Shown piece after piece: positions 1-6,057 of a stretch of DNA of 15,589 bases. Within the stretch, counting starts at the first letter, position 1; each line of letters opens with the position of its first letter. Made by a program: the position numbers and the translations under genes. The notes beneath the pieces were generated by a model. That model worked only from the letters and a program-made list of their open reading frames with translations, was not told the DNA's origin and made no database searches. This stretch comes from an uncultured Nesterenkonia sp. (GTDB taxonomy: Bacteria; Actinomycetota; Actinomycetes; Actinomycetales; Micrococcaceae), in contig CAMINA010000014.1 in the NCBI GenBank assembly GCA_946221825.1, forward strand, positions 1 to 15,589. The letters are read 5' to 3'.

Positions 1-112
1 AACTGTGCCGACTCTGTTAAGATGAGCCCGGAACAACTTCATCATCACATACTCCGCCATCCACGGATTCACTGCTGCAGGTCGTAGGGGAAGACGTACC
101 AACAGCAACTGT

Positions 113-117
113 GGAGG
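113..117 (+). promoter_or_regulatory. Ribosome binding site deciding the DUF3145 start
   Basis: GGAGG touches the ATG at 118 but is six bases upstream of the ATG at 124, so the shorter reading is preferred. Confidence 0.65.
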
Positions 118-123
118 ATGGAT

Positions 124-627
124 ATGTCTGATCACACGGCCCGGGGTGTCCTGCACATCCATTCGGCGCCGGCCGCGCTCTGCCCCCATGTTGAGTGGGC
201 AGTGTCCTCGGTCGTCGACGCTCGCGTGGATTTCGAATGGAACCCCCAGCCTGCCGCGCCCGGATCGTACCGGGCCGAACTGACCTGGCAGGGCACGCAG
301 GGCATCGGCGCCACGTTGGCCTCCACCCTGCGGAGCCTCTCCCATCTGCGCTTCGAGGTCACCGAGGATCCCTCGCCCGGATGTGACGGCAGCCGGTGGT
401 CCCACACTCCTGAGCTCGGCATCTTCCATGCCACCACTGACGTCCACGGCAACATCGTGGTCTCCGAGGACCGCATCCGCTACGCCTACGAGATGGGTGC
501 AGGAGATCCCACCGTGGTCTACCAGGAGCTCTCTCTGGCACTGGGCGAAGCCTGGGACGAGGAGCTGGAGACCTTCCGCCATGCAGCCGAGGGCGCTCCG
601 GTGCGTTGGCTGCACCAGGTGGGCTGA
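124..627 (+). CDS. DUF3145 domain protein
   Basis: This 167-residue protein matches the actinobacterial DUF3145 family over its whole length; no biochemical function is established. The visible family pattern is an N-terminal RGVLHIHSAPAALCPHVEWA stretch, a central acidic segment, and a C-terminal WDEELE...GAPVRWLHQVG tail. I see no signal peptide or membrane segment, so it is probably cytosolic. The start is set at the second ATG: GGAGG at 113-117 abuts the first ATG (118) but lies six bases before the ATG at 124, the usual spacing. The gene is convergent with fabF, and from memory this neighbourhood recurs in related actinobacteria. A link to lipid synthesis is therefore only inference from context. 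Family call is confident; function is unknown. Confidence 0.85.
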   Translation: MSDHTARGVLHIHSAPAALCPHVEWAVSSVVDARVDFEWNPQPAAPGSYRAELTWQGTQGIGATLASTLRSLSHLRFEVTEDPSPGCDGSRWSHTPELGIFHATTDVHGNIVVSEDRIRYAYEMGAGDPTVVYQELSLALGEAWDEELETFRHAAEGAPVRWLHQVG

Positions 628-715
628 CCCTCCCAGCCATCGCATAAGACCTGCTGCGAGAACAGCCCACCTCCACGGGCTGGTCGCTTCCCGCGCGGCA
701 GCTTCCCATACGCGT

Positions 716-760
716 GAAGGGCCCGGTCGAGACGATCTGTTCGTCTCGACCGGGCCCTTC
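716..760. terminator. Perfect 20-bp stem-loop between convergent genes
   Basis: Arms at 716-735 and 741-760 are exact reverse complements (20 of 20) around the loop TCTGT. It lies 88 bases after the DUF3145 stop and about 80 bases after the fabF stop, so it can act on both converging transcripts. There is no U-tract on either strand, which is common for actinobacterial terminators. A shorter hairpin (793-798 with 805-810, CCGGGC/GCCCGG) lies between it and fabF. Confidence 0.8.
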
Positions 761-792
761 TGTACGTACTCTCAGTATGTGCTGCGGGAGCC

Positions 793-810
793 CCGGGCCT
801 CAGCGCCCGG
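793..810 (-). terminator. Short hairpin after fabF
   Basis: CCGGGC at 793-798 pairs with GCCCGG at 805-810 around a six-base loop. It lies about 33 bases downstream of the fabF stop on the minus strand and has no U-tract. It may assist the larger stem-loop next to it. Confidence 0.35.
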
Positions 811-842
811 AACTTCAGCAGGCTCGGCTCAACTGGCTGGGC

Positions 843-2084
843 TCAGTAGGTCCGGAAGGCGGCGACGGCGTTGTGCCCACCGAAGCCGAAGGAGTTGCAG
901 ACAGCCATCTGATCACCGGAGCTCAGCTCGCGGGGGCTTCCGGTGACCACATCCAGCGGCATGTCCGGGTCCTGGTTGTCCAGGTTGATCGTGACCGGAG
1001 CCTTGCGGTCATGCAGAGCCTTGACCGTCAGCACCGATTCGACTGCTCCGGCGGCACCGAGCAGGTGCCCCGTCTGCGACTTGGTCGCCGAGACGCAGAT
1101 GTTATCCAGCTGATCGCCGAAGGCGGCCTTCATCGCGCCATACTCGGGCTTATCGCCCACCGGGGTCGAGGTCGCATGTGCATTGACGTGCGTGACCTCT
1201 TCCGGTGATGCTCCTGCGGATTCCAGTGCCTTGCGCAGGGCGCGGGTGGCACCGAGGGCCTCCGGGTCCGGTGCGGTGATGTGGTGGGCATCGGAGGTGA
1301 CCCCGGAGCCCGCCAGCTCAGCGTAGATCCGCGCGCCGCGTGCCTTGGCATGCTCCTCGGTCTCGATGACCAGGGCGCCGGCACCTTCACCCATGACGAA
1401 GCCGTCACGGTCGACGTCGTAGGGACGTGAGGCCGCTGCAGGATCATCGTTGCGCTTGGAGAGTGCCTGCATGGAGGAGAAGGCGGCCAACGTGAACGGG
1501 TGGATGGCACCCTCAGTGCCGCCGGCCATGACCACATCGGCCTCGCCGGAGCGCAGCAGCTCGATGGCCAGGTCCAGGGACTCCACGCCGGAGGCGCAGG
1601 CGGAGACGGCGGTGCGGGCGCCGGCCTTCGCGCCCAGCTCCAGACTGATGGCGCCGGCCGCGCCGTTGGGCATCAGCATGGGTACAGTCATCGGCATGAC
1701 GCGCCGGGGGCCCTTCTCGCGGAGGGTGTCCCAGCCATCCAGCAGGGTCCACACACCGCCGATGCCGGTGGCGAAGGAGACGGCCAGGCGTTCGCCGTCG
1801 ACCTCGGTCCCCTCCAGGCCGGCGTCGGCCCAGGCCTGACGGGCAGCGACCATGCCCAGCTGGGTGGAGCGGTCCATGCGGCGGGTCTCCGGGCGTGCGA
1901 GCACCTCAGCGGGCTCCACGGAGACTTCAGCGGCGAAGGTGACGGGAAGCTCATACTTCTCCACCCACTCGTGCTCAAGGGTCTTGGCTCCGGGGGTGCC
2001 GGCCAGCGCGTTCTCCCACAGTGTGGGGACGTCGCCGCCGATCGGCGTGGTGGCGCCGAGGCCGGTGATGACAAGGCGAGTCAT
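843..2084 (-). CDS. fabF: Beta-ketoacyl-ACP synthase II
   Basis: This 413-residue condensing enzyme elongates acyl-ACP with malonyl-ACP in type II fatty acid synthesis in the cytosol. The thiolase-fold catalytic set is complete: Cys163 in SACASG, His303 in VNAHATSTPVGD, Lys335 in ATKSQTGH and His340. These positions coincide with the usual FabF numbering, so the protein is full length. The start is the ATG at 2084, with AGAGG seven bases upstream; the frame stays open further upstream, but that stretch runs into the acpP-fabF hairpin. It is the last gene of the fabD-fabH-acpP-fabF operon. The NAHAT variant of the more common NAHGT motif is also typical of mycobacterial KasA, as I recall, and does not affect the catalytic His. 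Confidence 0.95.
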   Translation of the reverse strand: MTRLVITGLGATTPIGGDVPTLWENALAGTPGAKTLEHEWVEKYELPVTFAAEVSVEPAEVLARPETRRMDRSTQLGMVAARQAWADAGLEGTEVDGERLAVSFATGIGGVWTLLDGWDTLREKGPRRVMPMTVPMLMPNGAAGAISLELGAKAGARTAVSACASGVESLDLAIELLRSGEADVVMAGGTEGAIHPFTLAAFSSMQALSKRNDDPAAASRPYDVDRDGFVMGEGAGALVIETEEHAKARGARIYAELAGSGVTSDAHHITAPDPEALGATRALRKALESAGASPEEVTHVNAHATSTPVGDKPEYGAMKAAFGDQLDNICVSATKSQTGHLLGAAGAVESVLTVKALHDRKAPVTINLDNQDPDMPLDVVTGSPRELSSGDQMAVCNSFGFGGHNAVAAFRTY

Positions 2085-2119
2085 GGATCTACCTCTGGAT
2101 AGCGTATGAAGTGGCCAGG

Positions 2120-2157
2120 GATGTGCGGGCGGGAGGGATCCCGCCCGCCCGCACATC
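2120..2157 (-). repeat. Strong hairpin between acpP and fabF
   Basis: This inverted repeat is centred on GGGATCCC (2135-2142) with arms running out to 2120 and 2157 and one mismatch (2134/2143). It starts four bases after the acpP stop on the transcribed strand and lies entirely between acpP and fabF. A G/C-rich stem of this size can protect the acpP 3' end or partly terminate transcription, giving more acpP than fabF mRNA. That role is inference. Confidence 0.75.
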
Positions 2158-2160
2158 GCG

Positions 2161-2406
2161 TCAGCCCTGGGCGTTGGCGATGAAGTCGACGGCGTCGCCC
2201 ACGGTGGAGAGGTTCTTGACCTCTTCGTCCGGGATCTTCACGTCGAACTTCTCCTCGGCGTTGACGACGATGGTCATCATGGAGATGGAGTCGATGTCCA
2301 GGTCCTCGGTGAAGGACTTGTCCAGCTGGACCTCCTCGGTCTCCAGGCCGGTCTCCTCGTTGACGATCTCGGCCAGTCCGGCGAGGATCTCGTTCTTATC
2401 AGCCAC
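2161..2406 (-). CDS. acpP: Acyl carrier protein
   Basis: This 81-residue acidic protein is the acyl carrier of type II fatty acid synthesis. The phosphopantetheine attachment site is Ser40 in DLDIDSISMMTIV; DSI replaces the DSL common in other bacteria, a substitution also common in relatives of this group. The four-helix ACP pattern is intact, ending in NLSTVGDAVDFIANAQG. The start codon is GTG at 2406, supported by a strong AAAGGAG six bases upstream. It sits between fabH (63-base gap) and fabF (76-base gap) in the operon. It needs a holo-ACP synthase, which is not in this window. Confidence 0.97.
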   Translation of the reverse strand: MADKNEILAGLAEIVNEETGLETEEVQLDKSFTEDLDIDSISMMTIVVNAEEKFDVKIPDEEVKNLSTVGDAVDFIANAQG

Positions 2407-2464
2407 AGCGGGCTCCTTTCGGGGTTGGGTGTACTTGGACGGACAGGGACAAATGGGGCAGGTC

Positions 2465-2482
2465 CCGGATCACGGGATCCGG
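2465..2482 (-). repeat. Short hairpin across the fabH stop codon
   Basis: CCGGATC and GATCCGG form a perfect 7-bp stem with loop ACGG, overlapping the fabH stop at 2470-2472. It may mark the fabH mRNA 3' end ahead of acpP. It is small and could be chance. Confidence 0.35.
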
Positions 2483-3522
2483 ATCACCTGAGCGCCGTAG
2501 GCGAGGCCGGCGCCGAAGCCGATCTGCAGTGCCAGGCCGCCGGAGAGCTCGGGGTTCTCCTGGACCAGTCGGTGCATCGCCAGCGGGATCGAAGCGGCCG
2601 AGGTATTGCCGGCATCGACGATGTCCCGGCCGACAGCGACATGCTCGGGAAGCTGCAGCTGCTTGACCATCTCATCGATGATCCGGATGTTGGCCTGGTG
2701 CGGAACGAAGGCCACCAGGTCATCGGCGCTGATGCCGGCGGCGTCGAGTGCCTGCTGAGCGACCTTGGCCATCTCCCAGACGGCCCAGCGGAAGACCGTC
2801 GGACCATCCTGACGCAGCGTGGGCCAGAGACGGTTCTCCGCGTCCAGCAGCGCAGCGGCGTCCTCGGTTCGGCGTGCCTCAGCCAGTGCATCGCGCAGCG
2901 GCAGCAGCGAGGCGTCCATCGAGACCGCATTCCACTTGGCGCCGTTGGAGCCCAAGATGCTCGGTGAGATGCCGGCCTCCTCGGACGGACCGACGACGGC
3001 GGCTCCGGCGCCGTCGCCCAGGAGGAAGGACATGCTGCGCTCGTGGTTGTCGATGAAGTCGGAGAGCTTCTCGACGCCGACCACCAGCACGTGGCGTGCG
3101 GTGCCTGAGCGGACCAGCGCATCTGCCTGGCCCATGCCGTAGCAGTAGCCGGCGCAGGCCGCGGAGATGTCATAGGCGATGGCGGCCTCAGTGCCCAGGC
3201 GATGCGCCAGGTCGGTCGCGGCCGCCGGGGTCTGGTAGGGGTGGGTGACCGTGGCGATGATGACGGCGTCGATGTCGGCGCCGGTGAGCCCTGCCTGCTC
3301 GATAGCCTCACGGGCGGCGCCTTCGGCCATGTCGACCACGGAGACCTCAGGGCGGGCGCGGTGGCGGGTGATGATGCCGGTGCGCTGCCTGATCCACTCG
3401 TCGGAGGAGTCGATCCACTGACAGATCTGCTCGTTGTCGACGATCACGTCGGGACGGTGCGCGCCCAGTCCCATCACACGGGAGGCTTGGACGGGGGTGG
3501 GCTGGTTCAGAACGGCTGTCAC
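2470..3522 (-). CDS. fabH: Beta-ketoacyl-ACP synthase III
   Basis: This 350-residue enzyme starts fatty acid chains by condensing an acyl-CoA primer with malonyl-ACP. The catalytic triad is visible: Cys123 in ISAACAGYCYG, His275 in FVPHQANIR and Asn306 in DAGNTSAASIP. The glycine-rich LLGDGAGAAVVG segment and the C-terminal IGFGAGLAYGAQVIRI are standard for FabH. In actinobacteria this enzyme often accepts branched primers, but specificity cannot be read here. The start is GTG at 3522 with AAGGA about ten bases upstream. It is the second operon gene, 80 bases after fabD. A small hairpin (2465-2471 with 2476-2482) spans its stop codon. Confidence 0.95.
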   Translation of the reverse strand: MTAVLNQPTPVQASRVMGLGAHRPDVIVDNEQICQWIDSSDEWIRQRTGIITRHRARPEVSVVDMAEGAAREAIEQAGLTGADIDAVIIATVTHPYQTPAAATDLAHRLGTEAAIAYDISAACAGYCYGMGQADALVRSGTARHVLVVGVEKLSDFIDNHERSMSFLLGDGAGAAVVGPSEEAGISPSILGSNGAKWNAVSMDASLLPLRDALAEARRTEDAAALLDAENRLWPTLRQDGPTVFRWAVWEMAKVAQQALDAAGISADDLVAFVPHQANIRIIDEMVKQLQLPEHVAVGRDIVDAGNTSAASIPLAMHRLVQENPELSGGLALQIGFGAGLAYGAQVIRIP

Positions 3523-3602
3523 GGCGGATCGGTCCTTGTCCTGGGTGGTCGGGGACGGCGGCGTCGGGTGCTCGGCGCCTGAAGCGGAAGGGGAGTCGAC
3601 GG

Positions 3603-4526
3603 TCAGGCGGTGTGTTCGGCGATGAACTCGCGGGCGGCGTCGAGGTCCTCAGGAGACTTCACTGCGAAGGACTTCACACCCTTGAGGCCCCGCTTGGCGA
3701 GGCCGGTGAGCGTTCCGCCGGGCAGCAGCTCCAGGATACCGGTCACGCCCTGTGCCTTCATCGTCTCCATGCACAGGTCCCAGCGCACCGGGCGCGTCAC
3801 CTGGTCCACCAGGCGGTCCACGACCTCTTGGCCGGAGTGGATGATCTCGCCGTTGCGGTTGGACAGCAGGGTGTGGGCGGCGTCAGCAGGATCGAGGTCC
3901 TGCACGGCGGCGGCGAGCTTCTCCTGGGCGCTGGCCATGTATTCGGTGTGGAAGGCGCCGGCCACGCTCAGCGGAATGACCCGCGCACGGGCCGGGGCGT
4001 TCTCCTCCAGAGCCTTGATGCGCTGGACTGCGCCGGCGGCCACGATCTGGCCGGGGCCGTTGGCGTTGGCGGCGGTGAGGCCCGCATCTGCGATGGCCTG
4101 GCGGACCTCGTCCTCCACACCGCCGACCACGGCTGCCATGGAGGTGGGTTCAGCTGCTGCGGCCTCCGCCATGCCGGCGGCGCGGACTGCGATCAGCTGC
4201 AGGGCCTGCTCATCGGTGAGCACCCCTGCCAGGGCCGAGGCCGGGACTTCGCCCACGGAGTGCCCGGCGAAGAGCACCTGATCGGTGGGCAGCTCAGCGA
4301 CGCCGAGTGCACGGGCGGAGAGCAGGGAAGCCGCGACGATCAGCGGCTGCGCCACGGCAGTGTCCCGGATGGTGTCCTCATCGGAGACGGTGCCGTGGGT
4401 CTTCAGGTCGATGCCGGAGGCCTCGGCGTAGCTGCTCAGACGCGCGGCCGATTCCTCCTGCTCCAACCATGCGGAGAGGAAGCCGGGGGTCTGTGATCCC
4501 TGTCCTGGACATACGATTGCTAGCAC
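3603..4526 (-). CDS. fabD: Malonyl CoA-acyl carrier protein transacylase
   Basis: This 307-residue enzyme transfers malonyl from CoA to AcpP, supplying the extender for FabH and FabF. The N-terminal CPGQGSQ motif, the nucleophile Ser90 in GHSVGE, an Arg at 115 for malonyl binding and the partner His193 in GAFHTEYM are all present. Length is normal for the family. The start is GTG at 4526, giving the family-typical MLAIVCPGQGSQ beginning; the ribosome binding site is weak (GGAAAG about nine bases upstream). It is the first gene of the operon, and the 90-base gap to the regulator gene holds a candidate operator and -10 element. GHSVGE instead of GHSLGE is a minor variant. Confidence 0.95.
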   Translation of the reverse strand: MLAIVCPGQGSQTPGFLSAWLEQEESAARLSSYAEASGIDLKTHGTVSDEDTIRDTAVAQPLIVAASLLSARALGVAELPTDQVLFAGHSVGEVPASALAGVLTDEQALQLIAVRAAGMAEAAAAEPTSMAAVVGGVEDEVRQAIADAGLTAANANGPGQIVAAGAVQRIKALEENAPARARVIPLSVAGAFHTEYMASAQEKLAAAVQDLDPADAAHTLLSNRNGEIIHSGQEVVDRLVDQVTRPVRWDLCMETMKAQGVTGILELLPGGTLTGLAKRGLKGVKSFAVKSPEDLDAAREFIAEHTA

Positions 4527-4593
4527 AGTTCCAACTTTCCATATCGGGAGGGCTCGGAACGGGTCATGGGCCGACCAAGCTGCTCTGTGACGT

Positions 4594-4610
4594 TTGTAGC
4601 AATCCTACAA
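4594..4610 (-). promoter_or_regulatory. Candidate FasR operator upstream of fabD
   Basis: TTGTAG-CAATC-CTACAA is a perfect 6+5+6 inverted repeat in the gap between the PucR-type regulator and fabD. On the transcribed strand its inner edge includes TACAAA (4593-4598), a plausible -10 that would give a leader of about 60 bases. I see no good -35. A closely matching site overlaps the regulator's own promoter at 5801-5817. Only these two full sites were found in the window. Confidence 0.65.
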
Positions 4611-4616
4611 CTGCGC

Positions 4617-5792
4617 TCAGAATAGTCGACCCACTGCCAAAGCAGTCTGCAGGACATAGGCGTCGCGGGGGAGCATGGGGTCCCACCCTGTGATGTCGCA
4701 GATTCGCCGGAGCCGGTAGCGGACGGTGTTGGGGTGGACGAAGAGCCCACGCGCGGTGGCCTCCAGGGAGTGGCCTCCGTTGATGTAGGAGGTCGCAGTC
4801 TCGAGCAGGCCGTTGCCGGCTTCCTCCAGCGGAGCGAAGATGCTGCTGCGCAGCACCTCTTTGGCGGTGGCGTCGCCCGCCAGCGCCCGCTCCGGCAGGA
4901 GGTCCTCAGCTGCCACCGGCTGAGGCGCCTCGGTCCATGCATTGGCGGCGGTGTAGCCCGAGTAGGCGGCCTGGGCGCAGCGATGCGCCTGGGCGATGGT
5001 CCCCTCTGTGCGGCTGTAGACCACATGTCCGGAGCCGAAGCGGCTGAGGATGCGTTCGAAGCCCTCCTTCAGGTCGGTGACCCCGCCCAGGAAGAGCACG
5101 AGACGGTCGCCCTGGACACCTACCACGGCATCGGAGGCGAAGCGCACGCATTGGCGCCGCAGGTGACTCATGAACACGGCATCTGCCTGATCCGGGGCCG
5201 CGCCCACGACCACCACCACCGAGGTGGAGCTGTTCCACCCGACGGCGGCGGCTCGGGAAGTGATCTGCTCCTCCGGCTCCCCGCGCAGGACCGCATCCAC
5301 CAGCAGAGCCTCCAGGCGTGAGTCCCAGGCGCCGCGGGACTCTGCCGCGCGGGCATAGACATCGGCGATGGCGAAGGCCACTTCGCGCGAATAGCGCAGC
5401 ACCGCCTCCAGCATCACGCGCTGATCCGGTTCCGGGACCAGCCCGGGCAGGTGCTGCTCCACGGACTCGACGATGGTGCGGATCAGCTGCAGCGCCCGCT
5501 GCAGGGAGATGGTGCGCATCAGCTCCGTGGGCGCTGGTCCAAGCAGCTCGTTGACCAGGGGCAGCGAGCGGGACTCAGGATGCTCCAGCCAATGGGCCAA
5601 TCCCTGGATGCCGCGCTGGGCGATGAGTCGCAGCGAGGCCCGCTCATCGGTGGAGAGCTGCCGATACCAGGAGAGTGTGGACTCCAGGTGCGCGTTGACC
5701 GCTGTGGTCAGCGACCCCGAATGGGTCTTCAAGACCTGGAGCGCTTCCTCAGAGACGTGGACTGCTGGAGGAAGCTGCGGCGCAGGAGACAT
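4617..5792 (-). CDS. fasR: PucR/CdaR-type regulator, FasR-like
   Basis: This 391-residue protein is a likely transcription activator of the fatty acid operon. The C-terminal segment (about 329-391) holds the PucR-type helix-turn-helix SLEATARGLFVHPNTVRYRLRRI, and the middle matches the GGDEF-like sensor region of CdaR/PucR proteins. The N-terminal 170 residues are a helical putative effector-binding part. A regulator of this type at this position was described in Streptomyces as FasR, which activates fabD-fabH-acpP-fabF; assignment here is by family and position. There is no Shine-Dalgarno before the ATG at 5792, but TACAAT lies seven bases upstream, so the mRNA may be leaderless. The twin operators suggest that it controls both itself and fabD. 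Confidence 0.85.
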   Translation of the reverse strand: MSPAPQLPPAVHVSEEALQVLKTHSGSLTTAVNAHLESTLSWYRQLSTDERASLRLIAQRGIQGLAHWLEHPESRSLPLVNELLGPAPTELMRTISLQRALQLIRTIVESVEQHLPGLVPEPDQRVMLEAVLRYSREVAFAIADVYARAAESRGAWDSRLEALLVDAVLRGEPEEQITSRAAAVGWNSSTSVVVVVGAAPDQADAVFMSHLRRQCVRFASDAVVGVQGDRLVLFLGGVTDLKEGFERILSRFGSGHVVYSRTEGTIAQAHRCAQAAYSGYTAANAWTEAPQPVAAEDLLPERALAGDATAKEVLRSSIFAPLEEAGNGLLETATSYINGGHSLEATARGLFVHPNTVRYRLRRICDITGWDPMLPRDAYVLQTALAVGRLF

Positions 5793-5799
5793 GCCAAGG

Positions 5800-5805
5800 A
5801 TTGTA
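5800..5805 (-). promoter_or_regulatory. -10 element for the FasR-like gene, possible leaderless start
   Basis: TACAAT on the minus strand ends seven bases before the ATG at 5792, so transcription would begin at or next to the start codon. This agrees with the lack of a ribosome binding site. No convincing -35 is visible, which fits a promoter needing an activator. Confidence 0.5.
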
Positions 5806-5817
5806 CAGACCCTACAA
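5801..5817 (-). promoter_or_regulatory. Candidate FasR operator at its own promoter
   Basis: TTGTAC-AGACC-CTACAA has TTGTA/TACAA arms and shares length, spacing and the 3' half CTACAA with the site at 4594-4610. It overlaps the -10 hexamer of the regulator gene, so binding there could repress or tune its expression. Confidence 0.6.
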
Positions 5818-5926
5818 ACCCACCCTCATCCCGACCGGTACTGACCGGGAAACTCCCGCCAGGACACCGTCTGCTCCCAGCCGATCTTCCCGCGACCGCG
5901 GCAGGGTGAGACGCGTCCGAGCACGA

Positions 5927-6036
5927 GAAAGCGGCAGAGGACTCTCCAGGATCCCTTGTGTGAGCGAAGGGTTTCGCAACGCGCGCCAGCGCGGTGCGCT
6001 TCGCGAGCTAAGGAAGGAGAGTTCTCTGCCGCTTTC
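5927..6036 (-). terminator. Large nested inverted repeat after aceE
   Basis: Outer arms of 21 bases (5927-5947 and 6016-6036) match at 20 positions; the odd pair (5940/6023) is G-U in + strand RNA. Inside lie GCGAAG/CTTCGC (5964-5969 with 5999-6004) and a hairpin CGCGC-GCCA-GCGCG (5980-5993, widened to 5975-5998 with one mismatch). It begins 22 bases after the aceE stop and separates aceE from the regulator gene, so a terminator is the simplest reading. There is no U-tract. A small non-autonomous mobile element is the alternative, but no flanking target duplication is clear. Confidence 0.55.
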
Positions 6037-6057
6037 GACGATCAGCCCCGAATCAGA

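Noticed and set aside
1..112. Promoter for the DUF3145 gene (TAAGAT at 18-23)
   Set aside because: Only a four-of-six -10 match, and its -35 would lie outside the window; not listed.
2085..2156. N-terminal extension of FabF by 24 codons
   Set aside because: The extension reads through the acpP-fabF hairpin, is not FabF-like, and the ATG at 2084 has its own ribosome site.
3612..4496. 294-codon + strand frame opposite fabD
   Set aside because: It is antisense to a complete fabD with all catalytic motifs; the translation is Gly/His-rich and has no ribosome site.
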